From: Gammaproteobacteria bacterium
Lineage (GTDB): Bacteria > Pseudomonadota > Gammaproteobacteria > Pseudomonadales > Azotimanducaceae_A
Direction: 5' to 3'
Assembly: GCA_012960755.1 (NCBI GenBank)
Contig: DUAT01000068.1
Span: forward strand, 29,874-93,873
DNA length: 64,000 nt
Made by a program: the position numbers and the translations under genes. Under the pieces are notes generated by a model that did not search any database, had not been told where the DNA came from, and saw nothing but the letters and a program-made list of their open reading frames with translations. This document shows, one piece after another, positions 1 through 8,884 of the stretch (its first letter is position 1; each line of letters begins with the position of its first letter).

Positions 1-626
1 GTGCCGATTTTCTGTTTGAAAACGCAAAAACATCCCAGTTCTTTATGATTGGCGAACAACATGGCACCGCTGATGTCGCTCTCTTTGCCCGCGCCCTTTA
101 TTCTAGACTGGCGACATTTAGTTATTCGAAAATTGCGCTGGAAGTCGGGGCCCAGTCGACTATTTTTGCTGAGAACCTGATGCGACATGATCTCAAGGCC
201 TATGACGCTTTTATGTCAGATGAGAAAACCTATTTCGCTTTGCCATTCCTCTTTTTTAGGGAAGAAAGTGATCTTGCCCTTGATGTGATACAGGCCGGTG
301 GTCGCGAACCGGTCTTCTGGGGGCTCGATCAGGAGTTTATCGCTGCCGCGCCTATCCTCCTGCCTATACTTTCAGAAAGGGTAAAAACCCCTGCCGAGCG
401 TGATGCCGTTGATGTGGCTGAACAGATGGCAACAGAGGATATGATGTACGTCGGCATGGCAGATGAAGCGGTATTCAACGATTTACGCTCAGCGTTTGAA
501 AAAAGAAATGATGTTGCTGCGTTAAAACTGATTGATGCCATGATTTTATCGAACCGCATCTACAAACCTTTCACTGGCCGCGGCAGCACGGGTTATGCGG
601 GAAACCTTGAGCGTGAAATTACATGA
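1..626 (+). CDS. Erythromycin-esterase-like protein, N-terminal part (5' end outside window)
   Basis: The reading frame is open from the first bases of the window, so the true start lies upstream; codons before the Met at 45 read ADFLFENAKTSQFF and fit as coding. The GEQHGTADVALFA stretch and the LEVGAQ stretch resemble the HG..H and E-containing motifs of the erythromycin esterase/TIKI-like fold, but the exact subfamily is uncertain. The frame ends at a TGA (624-626) directly after NLEREIT, which overlaps the ATG of the next frame as ATGA. The following frame continues the same protein, so this is probably one gene broken by a one-base frameshift. Function is not assigned beyond hydrolase-like. 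Confidence 0.5.
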   Translation, partial: ADFLFENAKTSQFFMIGEQHGTADVALFARALYSRLATFSYSKIALEVGAQSTIFAENLMRHDLKAYDAFMSDEKTYFALPFLFFREESDLALDVIQAGGREPVFWGLDQEFIAAAPILLPILSERVKTPAERDAVDVAEQMATEDMMYVGMADEAVFNDLRSAFEKRNDVAALKLIDAMILSNRIYKPFTGRGSTGYAGNLEREIT

Positions 627-1075
627 AAATGAATTTTCTTAACCACTTCAACAATGCGAAATCCAACGAGCGTAAAGCACCGAAGGTCTTTATGAAATTT
701 GGCGCCTATCACGGGGCCCGGGGACGCAGCGGTACCAATGTCCCTGCTCTGATGGATTTCCTGGCTGAATGGGGGCGTTCTGAAGGGTATCACAGTTTCA
801 ATATACATATGGATTGCAGAGGTGGTGTGTCACGTGACATTCGGTCAGGTAGGGAACTGGCTTGTGAGAGCTATTTCCTCAATTCAAAAGGTGGTAAATC
901 AAATCCGTTTACAGAACATATCCCGGCGGATGGAATGACCGTCCTGGACCTGAGGGGTCTGCGTCCCTATGCGGCGCGAATGAAATTTCTCGGCGAGGAC
1001 GTTATCGATCTGATTTATGCCTATGACGCCTATCTCGCTATGTCGAACGTTGAGGCGGCCACAACTTATCGATAG
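623..1075 (+). CDS. Erythromycin-esterase-like protein, C-terminal part after frameshift
   Basis: The 150-residue product begins MKMNFLNHFNNAK and contains KVFMKFGAYHGARG, the kind of K-x-F-K-F-G-A-x-H motif expected in the second half of the esterase-like protein whose first half ends at 626. The two frames join without loss of sequence (LEREIT / MKMNFL), so a single indel near 620-626 would restore one polypeptide of more than 350 residues. A true two-gene coupling through ATGA is possible but less likely, because neither half looks like a complete domain. No convincing ribosome-binding site precedes the ATG. Confidence 0.5.
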   Translation: MKMNFLNHFNNAKSNERKAPKVFMKFGAYHGARGRSGTNVPALMDFLAEWGRSEGYHSFNIHMDCRGGVSRDIRSGRELACESYFLNSKGGKSNPFTEHIPADGMTVLDLRGLRPYAARMKFLGEDVIDLIYAYDAYLAMSNVEAATTYR

Positions 1076-1126
1076 AAGTAATGGGGTCGAGCTTATAACC
1101 AACAACTTGATTAGGTTGCAATTAGT

Positions 1127-1249
1127 TAGTGCCTATCCATAAAAGATTATGTGTGCTTTTCCAGTCACGTTTTGTGCTATTAAAATAGACTCAATATGCG
1201 CAAAGTAGGGTGCTGGAGTCGAAATTTACCTATTTATGGATAAGCACTA
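1127..1249. repeat. Small palindromic (MITE-like) element
   Basis: Imperfect terminal inverted repeats of 17 bases (1127-1143 and 1233-1249, TAGTGCCTATCCATAAA against one mismatch) enclose about 90 bases with no open frame. The heptamer TAGTTAG occurs at both ends (1123-1129 and 1248-1254) and could be a target-site duplication. The element lies in the intergenic space exactly between the broken esterase-like gene and the stop codon of a truncated TetR remnant. It has the size and shape of a non-autonomous transposable element, but no transposase with matching ends is in the window. Confidence 0.5.
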
Positions 1250-1250
1250 G

Positions 1251-1573
1251 TTAGTTGTTGTCTTCGGGTAGGTCTAAACGACCAACCCAATCGGCAATCG
1301 TTTTACGTGCAAGTTCGCGGTTCTTCGGGCTGGGGGTCAGGGTAAGTCGAACACCCAGGCCATCAATGATGGACATCAGCTCGTACAATCGACCATCCAG
1401 ATGTTGGCTTGAGGTTCCACACTCGGTCAGCAGTCTTGCAATGAGATCCTGCCAATCCTTGTATCGGGCTGCGTTTTCCACAGCAAGGTTCTGGCTCGAT
1501 GCAGCAGCTGCCCAGAAAACAATCCAGACTTTCTGTTGGAAACGAGGGTCGACGCGGGGTAACAATCTTTTCG
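1251..1573 (-). pseudogene. TetR/BetI-type regulator, C-terminal remnant
   Basis: Translation from about 1573 down to a TAA at 1251 gives VDPRFQQKVWIVFWAAA, then ARYKDWQDLIARLL, then LMSIIDGLGVRL. This is the ligand-binding C-terminal domain pattern of BetI-like TetR repressors (W.xFW..A, R.RY..W, IDGL.LR). The N-terminal helix-turn-helix half is absent: the remnant starts directly at the stop codon of the ABC transporter upstream. The protein cannot bind DNA, so this is a decapitated regulator left by a deletion. It probably once controlled a neighbouring operon. Confidence 0.65.
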
Positions 1574-3484
1574 TCAAAGACTTGCCTGGGCTTTGTGCAA
1601 ACGAAAATAGTATCCACATGCAGACATCAACTGATCGTGCGTGCCTTGCTCTGCAATGCCATCGTCACCCAGTACGATGATGCGGTCTGCATGTAGAATC
1701 GTTGAAAGTCTATGCGCTATGACAATCATCGTTCTGTCCCTGGCGATCCTGGCCAGTGCGTCTTGTACTGCCCGTTCACTTTGACTGTCCAATGCACTGG
1801 TTGCTTCGTCGAATATTAGAATTGGCGGGTTCTTCAGGAACGCCCGCGCAATTGTGAGCCGTTGTTTTTGCCCACCGGAAAGCTGCACACCTCTTTCCCC
1901 GATATCAGTATCATATCCCTTTGACAGGGCAGTGATAAAGTCATGAGCCTGTGCCCGTATTGCCGCTTCAACAATTTCAGCGTGCGATGCGTCGGTTCGG
2001 CCGTAAGCGAGATTCTCTGCAATTGTACCTGCAAACAGATATGCATCTTGATGCACAAGCCCAATATTGCGGCGTAATGAATCGATCGATACCTGCCGAA
2101 TATTGTGTCCGTCGATTAATATTTCACCGCATGTTGGATCATAGAATCGGGGTATAAGAGAGCACAGCGTGGTCTTACCGACGCCTGAATAACCAACAAG
2201 AGCGATGAACTCACCGGCTTTTATCTCCATGGATATATTTTTTATCGCAAAGTCTGCATCTTCTGAGTATCTGAAACTGACATTGTGAAAAGAAATGTAG
2301 CCTGCGACGTTGACTAACTCCTTTGCCCCGGAGGCATCTTGAATTTCGGGTGAAATTTCCATCACTTCCACGAATCGATGGAATCCTGTCATGCCCTCCT
2401 GCCAGAGTCGCGCCAGGTTAGCTGCCCGTGCTATGGGGTCGGTCAGGATGGCAACGCACAACAGGAAGGTCATCAGGTCCGCTACGGACATATTCGATTC
2501 CACGATTGCGATGGTTCCAAAGACGATCACCATCAACGTCAACAGCTGTGTGTAGGTTTGCAGACCGACAGAAAATAGCGCCTCCGCTTTGTAACCCTTG
2601 CGACGTGTTTGCAGAAAATGATTGTTCTCGGCATTGAATCTTGACATCTCCAGCTTCTGATTGCCGAATGATTGAACGACCCGAATCCCGGACAACGAAT
2701 CTTCTACGTGTTCGTTAATTGCCCCAACGCGCTCCTTGCTCTGACGTACGGCAACCCCCATACGGTTGTTAAAGTACAACGCATAGAGAACAGCAAATGG
2801 CATGGAGATGAGAATGATCATCGTCACCACTGGATCAAAATAGAATAAGATGGCGAACGCACCAGCAAACTTCAGCACAGCGATTGCAATATCTTCCGGG
2901 CCATGGTGATAGAGCTCTGATATCGCGAACAGATCATTGGATATGCGAGACATTAATTGCCCGACCCGCTGCCGATCATAAAAGCTGAAAGACAGCTTCT
3001 GGTAGTGCTCGAACAGTTCCTGCCGCATTGCGCTTTCCATCCTGGCGCCCATCACATGACCCTGATAGTCGACAAACAACCGGCAAATCGCCTGCAATGC
3101 AATGAAGAACAGCATGATGACGCCAATGAAGTAGATTTCTCCATAGAGATCGACATTATCAGCTGCTGTCGTTATTCGTTTTACAATTACGTTGGCACAC
3201 AAAGGCAGCGCAAGGGCCGTTGCTGCAACCAGCACGGCACAACCGAGATCTGCGGCGAGAATGCCGAGGTAAGGTCGATAATAGGCGAAGAATTTTGTTC
3301 TTCGTGATCCCTTCAGGCCAGGACCTGAGTGAGCACTGGTGATTGCTTCTGAAAGATCATACGAAGCTGATTCCAGCCTGTCCGCAGATGCTGGTTCTGG
3401 CGCCCTGGTTTCAGTTTCGCTGCAACGATTGGATTCAGGTGATTGAGGGGCTGCACCTGACAGCCTTGAATGAAATGATGGCAT
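1574..3484 (-). CDS. ABC exporter, fused permease-ATPase (MsbA-like)
   Basis: The 636-residue half-transporter has an N-terminal tail of about 60 hydrophilic residues, a type-1 exporter membrane domain with six hydrophobic segments (about 75-370), and an ATPase domain. Walker A is GYSGVGKTT, the signature LSGGQKQR, Walker B ILIFDEATSALD and the H-loop IAHRLST, all intact. It should work as a homodimer exporting a lipid or drug from the inner membrane. The substrate cannot be read from sequence. No internal ATG offers a shorter start. The stop codon abuts a truncated TetR gene, so its 3' end is at a recombination junction and its last few residues may not be ancestral. Confidence 0.85.
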   Translation of the reverse strand: MPSFHSRLSGAAPQSPESNRCSETETRAPEPASADRLESASYDLSEAITSAHSGPGLKGSRRTKFFAYYRPYLGILAADLGCAVLVAATALALPLCANVIVKRITTAADNVDLYGEIYFIGVIMLFFIALQAICRLFVDYQGHVMGARMESAMRQELFEHYQKLSFSFYDRQRVGQLMSRISNDLFAISELYHHGPEDIAIAVLKFAGAFAILFYFDPVVTMIILISMPFAVLYALYFNNRMGVAVRQSKERVGAINEHVEDSLSGIRVVQSFGNQKLEMSRFNAENNHFLQTRRKGYKAEALFSVGLQTYTQLLTLMVIVFGTIAIVESNMSVADLMTFLLCVAILTDPIARAANLARLWQEGMTGFHRFVEVMEISPEIQDASGAKELVNVAGYISFHNVSFRYSEDADFAIKNISMEIKAGEFIALVGYSGVGKTTLCSLIPRFYDPTCGEILIDGHNIRQVSIDSLRRNIGLVHQDAYLFAGTIAENLAYGRTDASHAEIVEAAIRAQAHDFITALSKGYDTDIGERGVQLSGGQKQRLTIARAFLKNPPILIFDEATSALDSQSERAVQDALARIARDRTMIVIAHRLSTILHADRIIVLGDDGIAEQGTHDQLMSACGYYFRLHKAQASL

Positions 3485-3667
3485 AAGGGTTCATGTCCAG
3501 GTTGACGTTTAGAGGAATAGTTCTTTTCCACGTAGACATGAAATTTGCCATCGTTATTCCTTCCCACCTGTCGTGATTTATGCTGCACACCTTACCCTTT
3601 TTACAGGCTATTGCAACCAGGATTCTGCTTTTGTGTTTTATAATGTAGATCGACTATCTGCAGATCA

Positions 3668-4837
3668 TTAAATCGATAAATCCTTGAGATTGTAGTCAAG
3701 TAACAATTCATCGAATTTGTCCGGGTCCCACTGGTAGTTACCTTCAAGCCCGGCAAATGGTTGATAGTCATACCTTGACTCCCCTGAGTAATATTGTTGG
3801 CGAGCGTCTATCGCCAACGCTATGACTGTTGATCGATCAAAGATACGCTGCTCATCGTAGACCTCCTGGTCATTTTGACTCAAGGCACCGCACTGGCCAA
3901 GAATCGACTTTCTGCGGTGAAATCCAAATGTGAGTGAAACTCTCGGGTCAGGTGAAGCATTAGCAAATGATCCGTGCAGGGTTTGTCGGTTGACGATAGT
4001 CACATCACCGGCTTCGCAAGTCAGCGGTACAGCCTCGGCAAGTTGCTCCGAGCCGCCATTTTTCTCAATCAGATCCAGAATGTCGATCTTCCCCATTTTG
4101 TGAGTACCTGGCACGACCCAGAGGCAATTCGCAGCAGTACAGGCATAGAGCTGAACCTGGAAGTTAAATCCATGAATGCCTTCGTCCCAGTCAGGTGATT
4201 CCCAATGAGTCACTCCATCCTGGTGCCAGGCTACTGACCCACCGAGGCCCGGTTGTTTAACGAAAATAACATCGTTGTAGGGTACAAAGTCCACCCCGTT
4301 AATCGCTTCTGCAATGGTCAGTAACTGCGGATGCCCATAGATTCTGAGCCCGGCATCCATGGACTGACACATACCGCCAATGAGATGCACAACTTCTTCC
4401 GGTGCGCCCCTGGCAGGTGTGGGTTCGGCCATTTTACTCTGGTGCCGACCATTTAATAATTGAGTGCCACCCCAAGGGTCAGACAGGGGCGTAATGAAGA
4501 TAAAGGGATTGCGCTTGAACTTTTGCCCAAAAGCGGGTCTGCCTTGTGCATCTTCTGTTGACCCGGAGTGCCTCGGTGCATTATCCAGAATGTTGTTTAC
4601 ACCGGCACGCAGTTCTGCGACCTCATCGGCACTGACCACACCTTCAAAAATGTAGAAACCTTGCGCCCAGTAGGCGTCCAGAATTTTCTGATCAAGCTTG
4701 CCATTTGCATCGAGGATAACTGGCCCGCGATTGCCAATGTTGGACAAACGTTGTTCGCCCAGACGCTGATAGTTCACCAACGAGTCAGAATACTCCGCAG
4801 CTGAGGGGGCTTTGTTTAAAACGGATTTGGAAGCCAT
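3668..4837 (-). CDS. Phytanoyl-CoA dioxygenase (PhyH) family protein
   Basis: The 389-residue cytoplasmic protein belongs to the Fe(II)/2-oxoglutarate-dependent PhyH family. Visible are the iron-binding HxD in VAWHQDGVTHW, the distal His in NRQTLHGSFANASP and the 2-oxoglutarate-binding Arg in DPRVSLTFGFHRR. Members hydroxylate acyl-CoAs or small natural products; the substrate here is unknown. The position beside a flavin-binding protein, ferredoxin and P450 suggests a role in oxidation of a lipid-like or terpenoid substrate. The ATG at 4837 is preceded by a purine-rich GGAGAGTGGC stretch that can serve as ribosome-binding site. Confidence 0.85.
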   Translation of the reverse strand: MASKSVLNKAPSAAEYSDSLVNYQRLGEQRLSNIGNRGPVILDANGKLDQKILDAYWAQGFYIFEGVVSADEVAELRAGVNNILDNAPRHSGSTEDAQGRPAFGQKFKRNPFIFITPLSDPWGGTQLLNGRHQSKMAEPTPARGAPEEVVHLIGGMCQSMDAGLRIYGHPQLLTIAEAINGVDFVPYNDVIFVKQPGLGGSVAWHQDGVTHWESPDWDEGIHGFNFQVQLYACTAANCLWVVPGTHKMGKIDILDLIEKNGGSEQLAEAVPLTCEAGDVTIVNRQTLHGSFANASPDPRVSLTFGFHRRKSILGQCGALSQNDQEVYDEQRIFDRSTVIALAIDARQQYYSGESRYDYQPFAGLEGNYQWDPDKFDELLLDYNLKDLSI

Positions 4838-4951
4838 GATGCCACTCTCCGGGTTTTTGGAAACAGCGTTGACCTGTAGAATAACATCAATTGGGGAATC
4901 GGGGAGTACAGTTTTACCCAGCTTTCACGGTTTCAAGAACTATACCCGGTT

Positions 4952-5506
4952 TTAAGGACTGGCAGCATCCTCCCCGGCAAATTGTGCATAGGCGGCAGCG
5001 GTGCCTGCCGCCATCTTGTCGCCATCGAAGAGAATCGACATCTCCGGGGTAAACTCCATGACGATCCTTTCCGGGGTATCCAGAAACCTGACAAACAAAC
5101 TCGCATCAAGCCCCGCTGTAAACTCATTACCATCATCTGAAGCGGCACCCATACCGGCTGCCAACAGCTTGTACATCCACAGTTTTGTTTCCTGTGAGTC
5201 GTGGATAACAGTATGGCCTTTGTAAGTTACGGTTTTACCGCCTCCCATGGCTGTACCTGTACTGGTAATACAAATGCTTGATCGCCCGTCTCGCGCAATG
5301 GCTTTTACTCGCACTCGCTCTTTCGTTGCGGTCATCCAGATTTTACCATCTACCGGCACATAGGCCGTGGTGACACCAATCGGATGACCGGATTTATTGG
5401 CCCAGATAAAGGTGCATTCACCGGAACTGTTAACCAGTTCTTTTTCTCTGTCCGGGTCAAGTTTGTATTGTTTAACATCATCATAATCAATTGATTGTTT
5501 TGTCAA
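4952..5506 (-). CDS. Pyridoxamine-5'-phosphate-oxidase-like split-barrel protein
   Basis: This is a flavin- or F420-binding split barrel: ECTFIWANKSGHPIGVTTAYV leads into a core such as DGKIWMTATKERVRVKAIAR and SSICITSTG. I place the start at a TTG at 5506 because AGAGGTGGG lies a few bases upstream and the product then begins LTKQSIDYDD; the longer frame would overlap the ferredoxin gene. It is 30 bases after the ferredoxin stop and likely cotranscribed. Possible roles are flavin reductase, heme-related binding or F420-dependent reduction; none can be fixed from sequence. Confidence 0.75.
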   Translation of the reverse strand: MTKQSIDYDDVKQYKLDPDREKELVNSSGECTFIWANKSGHPIGVTTAYVPVDGKIWMTATKERVRVKAIARDGRSSICITSTGTAMGGGKTVTYKGHTVIHDSQETKLWMYKLLAAGMGAASDDGNEFTAGLDASLFVRFLDTPERIVMEFTPEMSILFDGDKMAAGTAAAYAQFAGEDAASP

Positions 5507-5535
5507 AATATCCCACCTCTTCGGGAAATGCCTGT

Positions 5536-5826
5536 TTACGCTATCAACTCTGCCTGGGACGTTACCCTGGCACGGGCAGCAGTTTTGTCTTTGAACCACA
5601 AGGCGTTGATTTCTATGAATTGTTGCGAGGCTGCCGGTGTATCACTATCGGCAAAAATAGCACCGACCGGGCAGGCAGACACGCAAACATCGCAATCCGT
5701 GCATGCATCAGGGTCGATGAAACAGATAAGGTCTTCCTCGTCCTGGTATATGCATTCCACCGGGCACACCGCCTGACATGATGCGTCCAGTACATCAATA
5801 CAAGCCTCAGTTATCACATAGGTCAT
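5536..5826 (-). CDS. 7Fe (3Fe-4S/4Fe-4S) ferredoxin
   Basis: The product starts MTYVITEACID and carries two cluster-binding sets: CIDVLDASCQAVCP for the 3Fe-4S site (C-x7-C-x3-CP) and CTDCDVCVSACP for the 4Fe-4S site. This is the FdxA-type ferredoxin that in actinobacteria and some proteobacteria delivers electrons to cytochrome P450. It is divergently placed from the P450 gene at 6011, which makes it the obvious redox partner. No ferredoxin reductase is in the island, so a general cellular reductase must supply it. I chose the internal ATG at 5826 because it gives the canonical N-terminus. Confidence 0.85.
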   Translation of the reverse strand: MTYVITEACIDVLDASCQAVCPVECIYQDEEDLICFIDPDACTDCDVCVSACPVGAIFADSDTPAASQQFIEINALWFKDKTAARARVTSQAELIA

Positions 5827-5887
5827 TGCATTCCAGTAATACAAAAAACGGCTGTTATCGTGTGAGTAAACGCGTGGCGGAAAATAA

Positions 5888-5901
5888 AGTCAAGCTTGAC
5901 T
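5888..5901. promoter_or_regulatory. Perfect 14-bp palindrome, candidate operator
   Basis: AGTCAAGCTTGACT is a perfect palindrome centred between the divergent ferredoxin (start 5826) and P450 (start 6011) genes, a typical place for a repressor site controlling both. Which regulator binds is unknown. A truncated TetR-type gene at 1251-1573 is the only TetR-type regulator recognised near this island. Confidence 0.35.
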
Positions 5902-5933
5902 GTTTTTCGAAAGACCAACTCATTACTATGTAT

Positions 5934-5981
5934 CACAAGAAGTATCTCAAGAACAATCACAAGAACCATTACAAGAACAAT
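5934..5981. repeat. Four imperfect 12-bp tandem repeats
   Basis: The units CACAAGAAGTAT, CTCAAGAACAAT, CACAAGAACCAT and TACAAGAACAAT follow each other without spacers in the leader of the P450 gene at 6011. The unit length and lack of spacers exclude a CRISPR array. They probably arose by replication slippage and now lie about 30 to 75 bases before the start codon. Confidence 0.7.
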
Positions 5982-6010
5982 GACCACACTTAAACGTTGC
6001 AAGGTGCGCA

Positions 6011-7474
6011 ATGGCCTCAGATCCGTTAGCAGAAACGTTGGAAAGACTCCTTAGCCCCGCTGGGATTACGACCCAGGAGCCAGAAGGATCAAATCCCGCC
6101 AAAAGTGGCGCCCCTGCCTTTCCACTAATGAAGATCGGCAATGTCGTTGATATGGGGCATGCAAAAGATGGCACGCCGCTGATAGACCCCCGATTGTTCG
6201 ATAGCGTCGAATTTATGCGCAATCCGTATCCCTACTATCGAATTATGCGTGACCACTATCCTGTGTATCACGACAAGCTCCATAATTGTTACTACCTTAC
6301 CCGTTACGCAGATATCACCGAATGTTACTTTGACGATGAGGGTTTTAATACCATCCCCAAAGGATCTTCGAGCGGTGTTTTGGGGAATACACAACTCGAG
6401 CTCAGTGGTGTTGAGCACCGGCGCAGACGGAACCTTTATGGTCAGCATCTGGTTGGGAAATCCCTGGCCAACCGAATGCCATCAATTGAACGCTTGGCCC
6501 AGGAAATGATTTCAGCCTGGGATGACAAGACCGATGAGTCCTTTATCGAAGAGTACAAGGGCGTTCGAACCATAGAACTAGGGCGCGCCTTTGCCAATGA
6601 ATTCCCCATTAGTGTTGTCTGTCAGGTTCTGGGTTTCCCCGATGAGGCACGGGGTGAATTTTACTACTGGTACAACTCCATGATGTCAGGCCTCGGCGGG
6701 TCAGCGACACATCAAAAGGGTCTGGAAGCTCGCCAGCATCTGGAAGACTATATTGAAGGGCTGGTGGAGGAGCGACGCACGACGCCAGGCTATCTGTTCG
6801 ATACTGATGGCCAGCCACTGGGCAAAGATATCATCACAAAATTGTGCGAAAGCAAAATCGACGATGATTATCTTTCCACTGAAGAAATAACATCAAATAT
6901 AGCACTGGTGGTTGGCGGAGGAGGTGAAACGACGCGAGGTGCCATAATGAATATGTGGTACCTGCTATTGCAGCATGAGGATCAGTTTACCGAGGTAAAA
7001 AAGGATGATTCACTCTGGGATGCAGTGTTCCATGAAACACTGCGTCACTCCACCCCCATCGGCGGCCAGCCTCGACATAATAGCTTTGATATCACAATTC
7101 ATGGGATAGATATTCCTGCGGGTTCTCTGATTAACATGGTTGATTTTTCAGCGAACCACGATGACCGTGTGTTTAAAGATCCGGAAACCTTCAACATATT
7201 TCGTGAAGATCTTTATTCCGGGAAATTAATTCGCAGTGGATACGCCAAAGAAGGCCGTTCCAGCCACATGGCCTTCGGTGTAGGACCCCATCTATGTCCT
7301 GGTGCATGGATATCCCATCAGGAAGCCGCCATTGGTTCTCGCCTGCTGAGTAAACAGTTGAAAAACCCACGGCTCAACGTAGAACGGATGAAGAAAGACA
7401 TCGATGGTAAAAGCCTTGCGCCCATTGGACTGATTTCAGCCAGGGAAATCTGGATTGACTATGATCTGGAGTAA
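6011..7474 (+). CDS. Cytochrome P450
   Basis: The 487-residue soluble bacterial P450 has all key motifs: the I-helix VVGGGGETTRGAI (oxygen activation), ExxR as ETLR at about residue 342, and the heme loop FGVGPHLCPGA with the axial Cys near residue 429. The first 60 residues are an extra hydrophilic N-terminal extension before the usual NPYPYYRIMRDHYPVY start region. It should hydroxylate a hydrophobic substrate using electrons from the divergent ferredoxin at 5536. It heads a row of same-strand genes (P450-like, two SDRs, DUF1330, crotonase, dehalogenase) that look like one catabolic unit. Confidence 0.9.
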   Translation: MASDPLAETLERLLSPAGITTQEPEGSNPAKSGAPAFPLMKIGNVVDMGHAKDGTPLIDPRLFDSVEFMRNPYPYYRIMRDHYPVYHDKLHNCYYLTRYADITECYFDDEGFNTIPKGSSSGVLGNTQLELSGVEHRRRRNLYGQHLVGKSLANRMPSIERLAQEMISAWDDKTDESFIEEYKGVRTIELGRAFANEFPISVVCQVLGFPDEARGEFYYWYNSMMSGLGGSATHQKGLEARQHLEDYIEGLVEERRTTPGYLFDTDGQPLGKDIITKLCESKIDDDYLSTEEITSNIALVVGGGGETTRGAIMNMWYLLLQHEDQFTEVKKDDSLWDAVFHETLRHSTPIGGQPRHNSFDITIHGIDIPAGSLINMVDFSANHDDRVFKDPETFNIFREDLYSGKLIRSGYAKEGRSSHMAFGVGPHLCPGAWISHQEAAIGSRLLSKQLKNPRLNVERMKKDIDGKSLAPIGLISAREIWIDYDLE

Positions 7475-7690
7475 CCAGTCAAACGGTTAGTCGGCTCTTT
7501 TGGAAAAAAAGGCAGGAAATAAAGCACAATCGAGGGCAACACTATCGAGGATAACCAGTTAATTGTTGGAAAAAATGGCGTCTCACTCAAAAGAAAAGTC
7601 TCTGTCAGTGGTCGGGGCTATCGCACCTTTGAAATTTACCAGCGTCAACGGGTCGGCGAATCCACAGCCAGGCTCAACCCTTCTCAACTC

Positions 7691-8872
7691 ATGAATGCCG
7701 GGTTTCTTGACGATCCTTACCCGGCGCTGGCAATTCTTCGAGATAACTATCCCTGTTATCGTGACTGGCGATCAAACGCATTCTGGATATCGCGTTACAA
7801 TGATGTCACCTCGATCTTAGTTGACGATGCCAATTATGAGTCGCGACCGAAACGCTGGTTTTATGGTATCGGTGACTATGGTCGTGATTTAGGCCAACAG
7901 CTTCCCGTGCTGACCGCACAGTCACAGGCATTCGAAGTAGAAGTGCCGCGAATCATGCAAGGCATCATCGATCGCGCAATGCCCGCAGGTAAAATTGATA
8001 TGGCCACCGGGTTTGCAGCACGTTTACCCATAGAGTTATTGGCCCGTTGTCTGGGAATCCCCGAGCAGGATTTTAGTTTTTTCGCCAACGCTTACTGGCG
8101 TATGCAACATGGTTACCAATGGGAGCCAAAAGCCCAGCACGATGGCCTGGCGGCGATTAGATCCTTAACGGAATATTTTCAACCTCTGTTGGGCGAACGT
8201 CGACAGAACCCGACAGACGACCTGATATCTGTTGTTGCAGCCCTGACCCTGGAAGATGGGCCAGCCACAGCAGAAGATCTCGTCACCACATTGCTGGAAG
8301 CTGATCATGAAACTTTGCATGGCGGCCTGGCTAATATGTGGTATCTGTTGCTAACTCATCAAACCCAGCTGGAAGCCATCAAATCAACACAACGCCTGGT
8401 TAAACATGCCTGGCTGGAGACATTGCGCCATTCACCCCCCGTGCTTGCAAGCAGACGATTTGCCCGGCATGAGGTAGAGCGATTTGGCCAACTATTCCCT
8501 GAAGGGGCGATGATAATCTGCTCCGCAGCAGCGGCTAATCGCGATCCAGAGATATTTGGTGATGCCGATAAATTTAATGTTGAACGCAAGGATCTTTGCC
8601 AAAGAGAACCACGGGGAATGTATCGGGCTGATGGTTTGCCTGCGGGTATTGCCTTCGGACTGGGTAAACCATCAAAACACCCTGCCATCCCGGAAGATCG
8701 GCCGATCTCTCTTTATGCACTCACCCGTAATGCCGCCGTCGATGTATCAACTATGATCCTGGACCAACTGCCAAATCTGCGCCTGCCGGTCGATGTTAAC
8801 CCTCGATTACATAGTATGAGCCTGGGAGAAATGCACACCTGCTGGCACCTGCCAGCGGAATTTGATATTTGA
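7691..8872 (+). CDS. P450-like protein lacking the heme-ligating cysteine
   Basis: The fold is clearly P450: DDPYPALAILRDNYPCY at the N-terminus, LEADHETLHGGLANMWYLL for the I-helix and ETLRHSPP for ExxR at about residue 242. The heme loop, however, reads AFGLGKPSKHPAIP where AFGxGxHxCxGA is expected, so the axial Cys is replaced by Lys and the Gly after it by Pro; heme-thiolate chemistry is impossible. The open frame extends upstream to 7523 (GRGYRTFEIYQRQ and so on) but holds no ATG, GTG or TTG before 7691, and no ribosome-binding site precedes 7691. It may be an auxiliary P450 homologue or an early pseudogene. Its stop is 12 bases before the next SDR start. Confidence 0.75.
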   Translation: MNAGFLDDPYPALAILRDNYPCYRDWRSNAFWISRYNDVTSILVDDANYESRPKRWFYGIGDYGRDLGQQLPVLTAQSQAFEVEVPRIMQGIIDRAMPAGKIDMATGFAARLPIELLARCLGIPEQDFSFFANAYWRMQHGYQWEPKAQHDGLAAIRSLTEYFQPLLGERRQNPTDDLISVVAALTLEDGPATAEDLVTTLLEADHETLHGGLANMWYLLLTHQTQLEAIKSTQRLVKHAWLETLRHSPPVLASRRFARHEVERFGQLFPEGAMIICSAAAANRDPEIFGDADKFNVERKDLCQREPRGMYRADGLPAGIAFGLGKPSKHPAIPEDRPISLYALTRNAAVDVSTMILDQLPNLRLPVDVNPRLHSMSLGEMHTCWHLPAEFDI

Positions 8873-8884
8873 AACGAGAAACCT

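Noticed and set aside
615..630. Programmed frameshift joining the esterase-like halves
   Set aside because: No slippery heptamer is present at the overlap; a plain indel is simpler.
1255..1680. Plus-strand open frame opposite the TetR remnant and ABC end
   Set aside because: Antisense to sequence with recognised motifs; composition is typical of a shadow frame.
5934..5981. Possible CRISPR array
   Set aside because: Units are 12 bases, contiguous and imperfect, with no spacers and no cas genes.
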